Of a stretch of DNA of 64,000 nt, positions 1-11,784 are shown in pieces. Under the pieces are notes generated by a model, which saw only the letters and a program-made list of their open reading frames with translations, did not search any database and was not told the origin of the DNA. Position numbers and translations under genes: made by a program. The stretch lies in contig WPIO01000041.1 in assembly GCA_009760855.2 (NCBI GenBank), forward strand, positions 97,501 through 161,500, in the 5' to 3' direction. Position 1 is the stretch's first letter. The number at the start of each line of letters is the position of its first letter. This stretch comes from Cristatella mucedo (lineage: Eukaryota > Bryozoa > Phylactolaemata > Cristatellidae).

Positions 1-125
1 TTATTCAGCGCGGCCGAACGTGCTTGCAGTCGTCTTCTTGTCCATTCAACAATCTTTAAACGTGTCCAGTGCCTGCTTCTGCTAGGCTTTTTGAATTCCT
101 TGTCACACGCGGAACTCGCGCCGGG

Positions 126-545
<420 letters not shown>

Positions 546-1310
546 TTGAATATCTTCGATGCTATCCTAGAGGGTTTCTACCTATTTCTCTCTACTATTT
601 ACCCTAAGAATCGCCATCTTCTCATTCTGAGCGATATCGGCATCCATTTTAATAGTCCGTCTGATCTAACGTGCACCCCACAGTTTCACTGTCTGAGTCT
701 TTCTGCCTCCGTGCTTCTTTTCACGCCCAAAAATATAAAAGGCCACACCATGGATACACATTTCTCCCACAATCGCACCATAGCGACGCCTATCGTCACC
801 CATTCTTGCACGTCTGATCGCAGGCAGATTTTATTCCCCTTGAAAGTTGATCCTGTCTGCTGGATTTCATCGTCTGCCCTTCTATTAGGCACTACTAAAG
901 ACCTTAGTTTTTTGGTGCACTGCCGCGTCACACCACTTCCCACCGACCCGCACGCGAAGAACTCTATTGAGCAGCCTATCGACTTCAAGAGTCTTCCAAT
1001 CGCTATCGCTGAGCAACGTGGCTCAGCGTCGTTTTGTCCTAGGTATTGACAGAGGGCTGCTGGGACGTTCATATGCCGCTGCCTCGCAAAACCTCGACCT
1101 CGGTCGGCCCTTCACTCTCTGGTCTACGGCATACAAATTCGAAATGATAGACTTTGCATCGTACCACCGCTCTTCTGACCGCAGTCGTTTAGTTGCATCT
1201 TTAACCAAGCTCGAATCCCTTGGAGACCCGCTTTCACTTTCCATGCTCCAACAGCCAATAACCAACTTGCGATTGGCTTCACTGATACCAACTGTCGTAA
1301 TATCTTAAAA
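546..1310 (+). mobile_element. LINE-A' fragment, endonuclease joined to ORF2 end
   Basis: The first part reads like the apurinic-type endonuclease of the better LINE-A copy at 13905-14624: a degraded ILSDIGIHF in place of LVMGDFNVHF, then NIKGHTMDTHFSHN in place of HIKGHTLDQIFSYN, and SCTSDRRQI in place of SCLSDHMQI. From about 920 the reading resembles the far C-terminus of ORF2 (VTPLPTDPH, IDFKSL). The reverse transcriptase between them is missing, so this is an internally deleted copy. The SDH catalytic triplet is lost. It is an old, dead copy. Confidence 0.65.
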
Positions 1311-1439
1311 TAGGAAGTTGGAAACCCATTTTCTTCACAGGTTTTGCTCCGTCTTTAGGAATTGCCCTTTATTTGCTCGGCATGCAGATATTGGGGATGT
1401 TATCGTGAACCAATTGGCGCGCTTTCTGTCAAGTTATTA

Positions 1440-1640
1440 GAGAGAGGTCGAGTTCTCTTATAGCACTATATAAGCGTTTTATTGATGTTGTAAAATCGAA
1501 GATTCTTACTGCTCAATGATTCTATCTAGGATAATTGCTGCTGATCTTTTTAGCGGCTTACCGAAAAAAGCTCCAGGCCACTACAGTTTGTCCTAAATAT
1601 GGCTGCCACACGCTTCCTTACTACCAACAATGCAGCCACG
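1440..1640 (+). mobile_element. LINE-A' tail and LINE-B scrap
   Basis: 1440-1500 carries an element-type 3' tail (agagag, ttctctta, cactatataa). 1505-1640 matches the LINE-B segment that in better copies reads DYCNSLLAGLPKKATRPLQ. Confidence 0.5.
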
Positions 1641-1847
1641 CATCCTTTTGGCTAAATTAACGCGGTCTCTCTCCATGGAACTGCATGTACAATCCAAAAC
1701 CCGATCCGATCGACGAGGCCCCCATGCTATAGATCCTCCGGACTTACAATGCTTAACCGTCGGTACGAACGGGGTGTAGCGGTTTCCACGCGCGCGCACA
1801 GAACCAGGCCTCAAATGCAGCATTCGAAACTGCGCTAAAATAAAATA

Positions 1848-2011
1848 CTAGCTGATTAACCAGCCTCTTTTTTATAGCGACAGAAGAGCCTTTACGGCTA
1901 ACGCCACCGCTTGCAGCGGCGATATAGAATAATCCACTGCAGGATTCGAACCCACAACCTCGGAACCGAGGTTGTGAAAAGCAACCGCCTTACCTAGTGA
2001 GCCACCACGGC
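1848..2011 (-). mobile_element. SINE-1 copy (tRNA-derived)
   Basis: On the minus strand it starts with gccgtggtggctcactaggt (A-box-like), then a hairpin based on cctcgg/ccgagg, a B box gggttcgaatcc, a cgcc...ggcg hairpin, and ends ggctggttaatcagctag. Nearly full length and fairly well conserved. Confidence 0.85.
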
Positions 2012-2304
2012 TGCGCTAGACCATGCCAACGCACGAAAGATACTAGTGAAGCCAAGTCCGTAGCCATAGCTACGTAGAGAAGTCTATTCGACAGCGACTC
2101 AAGGTTACGGGCGTCCATTGTAGACCACGGCGTAAACAAATTGGGGGTTTAGATGAACAAAGAGAGCCAAACTGCTGACCGCTGGAAAGCCGTGGGCAAA
2201 ACCTCCACTTGGCTCCACGACCAACTGCTGGCTAGCTCAAAGCTTATAGGGCAGCAAGTGAACGACTGGTTGTCACGTGACTTCAGCTTATGCATCGCCA
2301 ATCC

Positions 2305-2455
2305 TCTGATTAAACAGCCCCTTTTTGCATAGCGACAGAAGAGCCTTTATGGCTATCACCACCGCTTGCAGTGGCGATAAAGGATCGCCCACCGCAGGAA
2401 TCGAACTCGGGACCGAGGTCGTGAAAGCAAACGCCTTACCTAGTTTGCCACCAGC
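2305..2455 (-). mobile_element. SINE-1 copy (tRNA-derived)
   Basis: Same family as 1848-2011 and same orientation, less than 300 bases away. The tRNA-like head is worn at the A box (tagtttgccacc on plus). The B box and the gccactgc/gcagtggc hairpin are clear. Confidence 0.8.
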
Positions 2456-2815
2456 TTCTAGCCATTGTAGTTCGGGAACCGCGATTACTATCGCATCCAA
2501 CGCAATCCGTCTGATATAGAAAAGTAGGCTTCGCCGTTAGATCTTCTTCGTAACGCTCCCGTGTCCTCCGGTTCTCACGGGACGTTAGTGGACGTTAGCC
2601 CCTTTTTTTGTTTTAAAGACTTTCGCGCAGAAAACTTTGCCACGACCGGAAGAAACGCACATTTGCGGAAAATCCGCGGTCTAGCGGAATTTGTCCTAGA
2701 GCGGAGAAATTGTGTTTTTTGGCTGATCTCTAATGGAATTTCTGAAACCGCTTTACTTGTTACCTACCATTTACTACGCTTGCGCAACTGCAAGTTGCCG
2801 TGGTGCGTGACTGCA
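2456..2815. other. Unassigned sequence
   Basis: A 122-codon open frame runs through here on plus, but its 3' third is LINE-A sequence and the rest matches nothing I know. Not called as a gene. Confidence 0.5.
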
Positions 2816-2928
2816 AGTCGCCGTCCATCGCTACTAGTTATGGGCAAACCCAGCGTGATTCAGAAATTGGAAAGGCTGATGCTCAAAATTGGCTCTGCCA
2901 GCATATCTCGTGAGTCCAGCAGTGGGTA
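2816..2928 (+). mobile_element. LINE-A scrap
   Basis: Reads LLVMGKPSVIQKLERLML then GSASIS, the linker just after the reverse transcriptase in LINE-A. Truncated on both sides. Confidence 0.8.
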
Positions 2929-2931
2929 ATT

Positions 2932-3016
2932 TTTTTACTGTCTACTGCAAAATGATGGTTCAAGCCGGTAAAGCTCTTCTGTCGCTATGCAAATATGTCT
3001 GTTAAATCAGTTAACC
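2932..3016 (+). mobile_element. SINE-1 3' fragment
   Basis: Matches the 3' half of SINE-1 (agctcttctgtcgctatgc, then gttaaatcagttaacc). The tRNA-like head is missing. Confidence 0.65.
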
Positions 3017-3214
3017 TTCCTTCACTCCAGTGTCAATAGTCGTTCAAAACTAAACTGCAGCTCATGCAGTAAGCTAAAAATCTGAGGACTTGACAGCTTA
3101 CTGACGTTCCTATCTGACTCGACACAGCCTCAAGAACTAGGTGGGTGTTACGCTAGAGAGTTTTCTATAGCACACTGAAAGCATAAGAAACTAACATCTA
3201 AAAACGGCACGAGT

Positions 3215-5783
3215 TAATTATAATAATAACATGTTAGATATAGCACCCTCCGTGAACTCACTCCATTTCTTGGCACTTTACATTTGCTGCAAAGGAAGCA
3301 CGATACGATATTGAATGATTAGGGTAGCATGCTCAATTACAACAACAATAACGTGGTTATGGGTGACATGTACATGATCAGCGTGCTAAGGTGGTTAATG
3401 GCAGCATGCACAGCGTCAGCATGCATCAGCACTTCAAGTCAAAATAACATGGACCCACTAAATGTTGTGATAAATGGTGCAATTTTAGATTCTTTTTTAA
3501 ATTTGGTAAAGTCAGGCTTGTCGTGACGCTAGTTGGAAGTGAGCTCCAGGCTTTGGGAGCATACGAACTAAAGCACGGTCTCCAGAGGATTTGAGGTTTG
3601 TACGAGGTATTGGTAAACGATTATATACCGAAAAGCGGGTGGTTACGATGCTTGTCCTCTTGGGGGAGTACATCTGATGGGTAGGCTGGAGCAAAAGAAT
3701 GAAGGGACCTAAAAGTGAGCAACAAAATTTTTAAGTTGATGCGTTGCTTGACTGGTGGCCAGTGCAGGACCGCGAGAAGTGGTGTGATGTGGCAACTGCG
3801 ACGCTCACAACAGACAAGCCTAGCTGCAGAGTTTTGCACCAGATGTAAGCGCCTGATTGCACATGCCGGTAGGCCAGGAAGCAGTGAGTTACAGAAGTCA
3901 AGACGTTATGTTATGTTATGTCAGATGCATGGACCAAATTAGACCTATCCTAATCCAAACAAGCCCGAATTTTAGCAATGTTGTGTAGCTGAAAGTAGGC
4001 AGACTTTACCGTGGAGCTGACGTGGTCGTCTAACGGAAGGTCACTTTGGAACACGACACCTAGATTTCGTGCAGATTCAACAGGAGATATGCTGAAAGAG
4101 CCGATATTGAGCGTCAGCCTTACAAATTTCTGAATCACACTTGGTTTGCCCATAACTAGTAAGTCAGTTTTAGCATTTAAGAAAATTTGCTGCCATCCAT
4201 GTGCGGATGTCATCAAGGCTGCAAGGGATAAAAGCAAAGGTACAACTGAGTGTCATCTGCACAGAAGTGAAAGCCTGGGTTGTGCCTGGTAATCACATCG
4301 GCAAAAAGGAGAGAATAAACCGTGAAGAGAACCGTACCAAGCACGGAGCCCAGAGGTACGCGATATTTCGGTGGTACCTTGGATGATCTTTGTCCATTCA
4401 CATCAATACTCTGGAGTCTCCCACTGAGATAGGGCCTGAAGCATTGCAGAGCAGTGCCAGTAAAGCCCAGGCGAAATGAGAGGCGTTCAAGAAGGACTTG
4501 GTGATTAATAGTATCAAAAGTTGCCACAAGATCGAGCAAAACAAGTAGAGGGACTCTACCCATGTCTGCATTACTAAGTAGATCGTTGTACAATCGAAGT
4601 AATGTTGACTCTGTGGAGGGATTAGCTCTAAAGCCAAAATGGAACTTACTGGCAAGGTTTGAAGTTTCAGTATATGAGTTCAGCTGGTCTGCCACGACTC
4701 GATCCAGTTTCATTTCTTTGATAGGAATAGTTGAATTGAGACTGGGTGGTAGTTGCTCAAGTTCTCTTGGTCTAGTGTCGCTTTCTTGAGTAGTGGCCTA
4801 ATGAAGCTTTTTGGAAAGGTGATGTGACACGACTTGAGGCTAATGACATATTAATGATTATTGTTATGTATGGCAGCAGCAGATCAATGCAACGTAGGAG
4901 CAGGACAGTGGGAATACTGTCCAAACATTTTTTGTCTCCTTTGATTGGGAAATGAACTTCAGGACGAGATCACTAGTGACCTTCTTGGATGTAGACATTG
5001 AGGTGCTGCAAAGAATTGAGGGACAACATTCTAGGGGGATGCTACCACGGCAGGGATGGACTCCTTGATTTTATCTATCTTCTGGACAAATAAGCTAGAG
5101 AAGCAATCAGCTAGATCATCACAGGGATCATCAGGTAAGGAGCTAAAGAGGGAGCGGTTGAAGAGATGGTTGATCGTCGACATAGCATTTTTGAATTGTG
5201 CATCTATGATTCGACAATGTTTGCACAAAAGCTAGCTTTTGCCTTTGCTAGGATCGATTGGTCGACCCACAGTAGTCCTCGTATGCCTGTCAATAGACAG
5301 TCAGTCCTGATCCTTCGTATGCTTTTTCAAGCTTGTGCTTAGTAGACCTTGCTAGTCTAATGTCTGTGGTAAATCATAGGCCGTGTGGGCGAGGGCACAC
5401 GGTGTGCTCAGTCAGTGGTGCAAACTCGTCGAGGGTGTCAGCTAGTGTCGTGTTTTAGCTATCTACCAATGACGACAGATCGGAGGGGGATTGGACAGCT
5501 GAGGCGAGGCAGATGTTCTCGTACGAACGGTATCGATATCAATGGTCTTGAGGTTCGCGATTTACAGGTGATTTTACAGGAGAAGGAGGGCACACATTGG
5601 TGACTGGATGAGATCTGCATGTGGTCACATAAGCAGGATTTGGTAATAACTGGTGATGACAAAGTAGTTTTATGAGAAAATTTGGTCGAATGTGTGACCC
5701 TTGATGTGATTAGGGCCATGCACATGAGCCACAAAAGGCAATGATCCAGTCAATGCACAAAATTCAGTGCTAAATGAAGTCAG
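3215..5783 (-). mobile_element. LINE-A copy, 5'-truncated
   Basis: A minus-strand CR1/L2-like LINE. Its 3' tail lies at the left (ataataataac, then the stem-loop near 3240-3290). Going right it holds the ORF2 C-terminus (CHITPLLAVLHWPPVKQRI at 3621-3839), the post-RT linker (3950-4237), reverse transcriptase (4213-4713, with FDTINHQVLLERL and ADDTQLYLCF), and the RT/endonuclease linker and endonuclease end (5031-5734, with SRVTHSTKFSH in a shifted frame). The catalytic ADD is still visible, but frameshifts split the frame into at least five pieces. It ends where the next LINE tail begins, inside the endonuclease region. Confidence 0.85.
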
Positions 5784-6655
5784 ATAATAATAATAATAAC
5801 GCACTTGATAAAGCACCCTCAGAGAACTCAATCTCTTTCTAGGTGCTTTACATTTTCTGCAAAGGAAACACTATTGAATGATGAGCGGTATCATGCTCGA
5901 TAAACAACATGAATAACATGGTTAGGGGTGACATGCACAGGGTCAGCATGCAAATGTGGTTAGTGGCAGCATGAACAGTGTCAGCACGCATAAGCACATC
6001 AAGGACGAATCACAGGAACCCACTAAATGCTGTCCTAAATAGGTGTGTTTTTAAGTTCTTTTCAAATGTGGTTGGAAAGTCAGGATGGTGTCACGCAAGT
6101 CGGGAGTGAGTTCTAGACTTTGGGAGCATACGAACTAAATGCACAGTCTCCAAAGGATTTGAGGTTTGTACGAGGTATTGGTAAACTGTTAGATTCCGAA
6201 AAGTGGGTGGTACGATGCTTGGCCTGGTGGGGGAGTAGCTCTGATAGATAGGCTGGAGCCAAAGAATAAAGGGACCTAAACGTGAGCGACAAAACCTTGA
6301 TGTCGCTCCGTTTCGTGACTGGTAACAAGCGCAGGTCGGCGCGCGAAGTGGTATGATGTGGCAACTGCGATGCTCACGACAAACAAGCTAAGCTGCAGAG
6401 GTCTGCACCAGCTGTAAGCGCCTGATTGCACATGCTGGTAGGCCAGGAAGCAGCGAGTTACAGAAGTCAAGATGGGACATCACAAATGCAGGGACCAACT
6501 TGGACTGGTATCCTTATCTAAACAAGCCCGAATTTTAGCAACGTTATGTAGCTGAAAGTAGGCAGACTTTACCGTGGAGCTGATGTGGTCGTCTAACGAA
6601 AGGTAACTTTAGAACATGACACCTAGATTTTGTGCAGATTCAACAGGAGATATAC
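5784..6655 (-). mobile_element. LINE-A copy, strongly 5'-truncated
   Basis: Begins at the left with (taa)n and the LINE-A stem-loop (cactttgataaag-type end, agagaactcaatctcttt). It continues through the 3' UTR into the ORF2 C-terminus (AYLSELLPHQAKHRTTHF). It stops near 6655 at the post-RT linker, against a SINE-1 fragment. It lies head-to-tail with the LINE-A copy on its left. Confidence 0.85.
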
Positions 6656-6710
6656 CGGCAGAACCCACGACCTGGGACGTGAAGAACGAACACCTTATCC
6701 CTATGCTAAG
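6656..6710 (-). mobile_element. SINE-1 fragment
   Basis: Short match to the B box and hairpin part of SINE-1 (gaacccacgacctggg, cgtgaagaacgaacacctta). Truncated on both sides. Confidence 0.55.
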
Positions 6711-7024
6711 ACTTAGGGGTAAAAGGGCTAGTTCAGAATTAAACGGACTTAGTTGTGGAATCAGTCAGATTTTGAATAATATGTCAGCATCCATAATCTT
6801 TCGTGATGCTTGCAGAAAATCCAAACGAAAGTTTGGACGGTAACTGTAATCTTATTAAGAAATTCTCCATTTTAGGGCTCTGTGTATTCTTGGTTCCCAA
6901 GTCAATTGTTGATGTTGGCCGATAAAAAGGGCGAATAAGAAAAAGACATCTCTTATATCTGGCCAGTGCAGAGTGATGTATGACTAAAGCATTCGCGATT
7001 GATATTTTAACGATGGCACATTCT
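6711..7024. other. Unassigned sequence
   Basis: AT-rich. Nothing recognisable on either strand. Confidence 0.5.
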
Positions 7025-7168
7025 AAGGCGCTTGCTCCTTACGACTCGGACTGGGAACTCGAGCTCTGCAGTGGCCATTTCTTTATTACCCACTGCAAGC
7101 CGTGGCGATAGCCGTCAAGGCTCTTCTGCAGCAATATGAGTATTGAAGCTGTTGATTCAGCTAACCTT
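7025..7168 (+). mobile_element. SINE-1 copy, worn
   Basis: Starts aaggcgcttgctccttacga. The B box is decayed (gggaactcgagctctgcagt). The conserved 3' half follows (gtggcgatagccgtcaaggc, then tgttgattcagctaacc). Confidence 0.7.
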
Positions 7169-7269
7169 TACACCTTTAAGGGTTGATCACTGACCTTAAT
7201 TAAGCCAGCAAATCATAGCTGCCGGCAGTACATCCCTTATGAATCTGCCACCTGGCATAGGAAAAGTAA

Positions 7270-7410
7270 GCTGACTTAACAGCCTCATTTATGTAGCAGC
7301 AGATGACCGTTTATCGCCACGGCGTGCAGTGGAAAATAAAAGATCGACCACTGCAGGATTCGAACCAACGACCTCGGGTCGTGAAGAAGAAGCTCACGGG
7401 TAAAGACCCA
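7270..7410 (-). mobile_element. SINE-1 copy
   Basis: Minus-strand SINE-1 with an intact-looking B box (gattcgaacc on plus) and the 3' end at the left (ctgacttaacagcctcattt). It faces the copy at 7025-7168, so the two sit in opposite orientation about 100 bases apart. Confidence 0.75.
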
Positions 7411-10400
7411 ACACAATAAGGGTTTAAAACCTAGCAGCCCACGCTCACTATGTCCCTACATACTACGTATATGTGCCATAGAAAATTAGCCTTTTGGTAT
7501 GCTTCACGGCAAGGTAATGGTACATTCAGCACTGCAAATACCATAAGACTTATGAGCATCAGCTTCAAAACTTGAAGGAATTTTTCCCAGTATAAACCTT
7601 TAGAAGCTTTTAAGCTTTAGAAGCCCAAAGTCTCTATTTCGAGTTTATGGTGGTACTGTCCACTTGGCCAGAGTATGCATTCCGACTTTGACAGAAGGAA
7701 CCCAACCTTAAGGTCGATCGGTATACAATTTTTGTACATATCTACTTTTTGCCAAATGATTCCTGCAAATTTTAACCTATAATTTAGTATTTTTGGAGCA
7801 CCACAAGTGCTAACTGGGGCAAAACACATCTGAGAACGGGCTTCATAGAATAAACTGTCTGTGTAACATAGTACAGCATTGACAAAAGTTCTACACTCGC
7901 CTAAAGTACCGTTCAATATCGGCAGAAAACAGGATGCACAAATTTGACAATGAAGTATTATTCATAACAATATAATTCAACATTCTGCCTTATAAACACA
8001 TGGCATAATAAATGATTATTCATTACAATGTAATAACAAATTTTGCTTTCCCATGTAACCACAGACCAGCATAGCCAGCACCTGCGAATAGCAACATATG
8101 CAACGACTTCCTACTAACGACAGCCTGCGTTTATCCAAGCAGCTGTTAAACCCTTAACACAAATGCGACTAAGAGAACTGACCAAATTGCTTATACTAAT
8201 AACTCATGGACAGAAAATCTACTTTGCTGGCCAGAATTTTTTGACTGATTGCAATCGGTCCAAGTTTTAGTGCGCTCTCCTTAGCGGCAGAGTCATCTGC
8301 TAGCAAAAACAAAAGATATATAGTATAAAAAATAGAGTGCATTCTTATCCTTCGAGTTTCCATCCCACCACCCTGGCCTAAAACGTCGTTTTTTATCATG
8401 GGCCCGTTTGTTGGTTGTTCGTTCTTGCAGCAATGCTGTAGTGACTATCTCATCTCCTGAAATATCAATTTTGGCTATCACAGCACTTAGTGTAGCTCAT
8501 CGCTCTATCTCAAGCACCTGCTTCTCTACTGGTCATATTAACCAGCACACATATCTATGCTTTGACCTCCTTTTCCAGCTAGCAAGGACCTGCAATAGTC
8601 TGAGTTCGTGAACAATTAGCAGACAGCAGAGGTTGTGCGGTTATTGTAGAACGGTTGCGAGTGTAGCTTACAACCAAACATGTGCCTCGTTAGCATGATG
8701 CCCTGTTGTGTACGTCTTACGGTCAGTCTGACCGACTGCACTGCCCGATTCACTAAAGATTTGATACTTTGCTATGATACATCGGATGTTGCTTGGCGTA
8801 AAAAACCGTCAGGCTATGGATATATAGAGAGACAGCAAGGAATGCAATTGTAGAAAGTAAGTGTCACTCGATGACTTCTAGGGGAAAGAAATTGAAATGT
8901 AGTCCGGGTCAACATAGCAGTCGTGGGGCCTCATTTTTGCCAGTAGCAACCGAGATAAGAAAGAGTAGGAAGTAATTGACAACCTCGGAAGAATCGCCGA
9001 TGCACCAGGTTAGCCAACAAGCAAGATTGAGAAACTTAAAGCTCAGCATCCTACGAGTGCTAGCTTCAAATGCTAGCACGAGTAGGAGTAGTCACCATTA
9101 TCAATATCAGCCTCATCATTATTAGCAGTTTCGAGTGATAGCCGAAAAATTACTCGCAGATGCCAAAATAAAGAGAAAAAGAGGCTGGGCGCAAATCAAA
9201 TGAAAAATATTGGCATTCATCGAAATAAATCATGAGCAAGCATGTGAGCAGTCGTGTGTGTATACCTGCATGTATCTTTAACTGAAACTCTATACAGACT
9301 AGTCAAGTGTAATGCTGGAGAGTTCTCAACAGAACATTCAATACCCAAGCAGCTTTTGGTCTTCATCTCACACCAGAAAAAAATTAGGGGGTATAGCTGA
9401 GTCAGAACAAAAATCAATTAAGTGGCATTCCATTTTAGCTACAGACGGGTGGAACAAATCATCTTAAGTCGGCAGCATGCAGCCATTGCTGCACACGATA
9501 TAAGGTTTCGAATGCATAATTCGTTTCAATCATCGTTTAGCTTAAAGAATTTGTCGACATCCAGTCGTCTGCGATGTTGCACAGCATCAACATGCTACGT
9601 AGCATGACCGAAGGCGGCACCTCACTGCACCACTTTTCACAAAAGGAGGCCTCTGTTATCCGATGTGTAAGTAACAAAGGGAGCAACGTACGTATCACCT
9701 TGATCGACCGTGATCAAACACAAATCGGATGCACGAAAATCAAATAGCGAATGACTATCCCACATAAGCACATTGGTAGTGGTCCAGAAATATCTCAGCA
9801 TTTTCATGCCGTGTTTTCGTGAAAATCGACTTGACAGCATCCTAGCCTAGTGGGTCGCGGTACAGTTTGTGAGGGTTAGCAGTAGCTGTGGAACTTGGTA
9901 GCCCATTTTCTCGAGCAGGCTCTTTCGGAACGCTTTGAAATATCTTCTACACATTCTAAATGAAGTGTTAGGTCACATACAATAGGTATTTGAGCGTCAT
10001 GCAACAGATTTGTAGTAAATCTGTTGCATGACGCTCATTCTCTGTGCTGGACAGCCAAGTGTACCGCAATTCACTTGCAGTGCTGTAGAACAAGTTTTAA
10101 TGTATTTTATCTAGAGCTCACAAGCAGAAAGCCACAGCCACAGACTTTACCAGATGCTTATGAACACAGTGGCCTTTAGTATGTAATCATCAATGAGGTT
10201 TCGAACGGCTAATTGTAATAGATCTAAGTAAAGTGTTACTACTAGTACAAAGGCCTTTTAACAATTTCATTGGGGTAGTGCAGACACCAGTGCCAGCAAT
10301 TATCGAAACAAGTTAAACATGCTCCAGGAGGATCAGCATAGCTATATGTGCAGTCTGGAAGGAAATTGTACCAGTCACAGGTTCATCAACAACAATAACT

Positions 10401-10610
10401 TGACACAGTGAGCAGGATCATCTCATTCCCCGTGGTATAAGTCGATGCTAAGGTACAAAACACTTGCATCATCACTGCATCAATGTCCTTGCAACAATGT
10501 GATTTACAGAATGTCAATGGCATCGTCATTGACTTGCATTCATGCCGAAGCTATCATTAAGGGGTAGAAGCACCTTAATAATAGTACATTAATAATAATA
10601 ACAATACATA
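7411..10610. other. AT-rich region with no recognised gene
   Basis: About 3.2 kb with no LINE, SINE or conserved protein visible. The longest open frame (99 codons, minus, 7617-7916) is cysteine-containing but matches no family I recognise and has no supporting splice or start context. Others here are under 70 codons. One perfect hairpin (9991-10037) is listed separately. It could be intron or intergenic DNA. Confidence 0.55.
9991..10037. repeat. Perfect 21-bp inverted repeat, 5-base loop
   Basis: The left arm (9991-10011, starting tgagcgtcatgcaac) and right arm (10017-10037) are exact reverse complements, separated by gtagt. No other element structure is visible around it. Confidence 0.95.
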
Positions 10611-10770
10611 TTAGCTGATTTAGCAGCATAATTTGTCTCGCAAAAGAAAAACCTTAATCAGGCTATCAGCACTGCTTGCAGTTGGCAATAAAAATCGCCC
10701 ACTGCAAAGTTCGAACCCGCTATCTCGGTCATGAAGAAGGAGCACACTACCTCATGGGCTATCAGCCCTT
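10611..10770 (-). mobile_element. SINE-1 copy
   Basis: The 3' end at the left (ttagctgatttagcagc) follows (aat)n-like sequence. The B box (gttcgaaccc on plus) and the gcttgcagttggcaat hairpin region are clear. The A-box end is tactacctcatgggctatc-like. Confidence 0.75.
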
Positions 10771-11075
10771 TAGTGACCACTTTTGCAACCAGGCAACTTA
10801 ACAAACCTCCACTCAGTCTCCCTACTACAAATCCTAAGACACTGGAGAAGGCGTCAGCCAAGCAAGGAAATTGTAGTCTAGTTTTAGATTAAATCACACC
10901 CCTTTGTGAGCAATAGTCGTACTTGAGGATGCTGACTTAAGAGTATATACTAGTTCTGAAAGATCTCTTGACAGCTTTAGCCATTAAGCACAACATTTTT
11001 CTTGATCGACAGTCGTCTGGTCTAGGCATCACAGGCACTGTGCCACAACGGTTTAGGCCCAGTGACAGCAGGATA
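10771..11075. other. Unassigned sequence
   Basis: Nothing recognised between a SINE-1 copy and the next LINE-A tail. Confidence 0.5.
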
Positions 11076-11766
11076 ATAATAACAACAATAATAATAACAA
11101 TCACACTTGATAAAGCGCCCTCAGAGCATCCAGTCTCTTTCTAGGCACTTTACATTTGCTGCAAAGAAAGCAAAGGACTAGGGTGAGTGGTAGCATGCTC
11201 GATAAACAACATGAATAAAATGGTTAGGCATGAAGTGCACAGGGTCATCATGTAAGTATGGTTAGTAGCAGCATGCACAGCTTCAGTATGCATAAGCACG
11301 TAGAGGTCGAATCACAGGGACCCACTAAATGCTGTCCTAAATAGATGTGTTTTTAAGTTCTTTTTAAATGTGGTCAAGCCAGGGGATGTTGGGACGTAAG
11401 TCGGGAGTGAGTTCCAGGCTTTAGGAGCATATGAACTAAATACATGGTCTATAAAGGATTGGAGGTTTGTAGGAAAAATAGGTAAACAGATTCCGAAAAG
11501 CTGGCGGTACGATGCTTGGTCTGATGAGGGAGTAGATCTGATAGGTAGGCTGAAGCCAAAGAATAAAGAGACCTAAAAGTGAGCGACGAAACCTTGAAGT
11601 TGATGCATTGCTTGACTGGTGGCCAGTGCAGGTCGGCAAGAAGTGGTGTGATGTGGCAAGTGTGAAGCTAACGACAGACAAGCCTAGCTGCTGAGTTTTG
11701 CACCAGCTGTAAGTGCCTAATTGCACGTGCCAGTAGACCAGCAAGCAGAGAGTTGCAGAAGTCCAC
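11076..11766 (-). mobile_element. LINE-A copy, 5'-truncated
   Basis: The left end is (aataataac)n followed by the stem-loop (aaagcgccctcagag, tttctaggcactttac). Then come the 3' UTR and the ORF2 C-terminus in broken frames (YQIYSLIRPSIV, LVYWHVQLGTYSWCKT). It stops at 11766 against the tail of the next copy. Confidence 0.85.
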
Positions 11767-11784
11767 ACAAGATTTCACAAATAA

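Noticed and set aside
1848-2455. tRNA genes suggested by B-box sequences at SINE-1 copies
   Set aside because: They lack paired acceptor and anticodon arms and share a SINE body and tail. Only 29458-29530 has a real cloverleaf.
7617-7916. 99-codon minus-strand frame with several cysteines
   Set aside because: No recognised family, no splice or start context, AT-rich surroundings.
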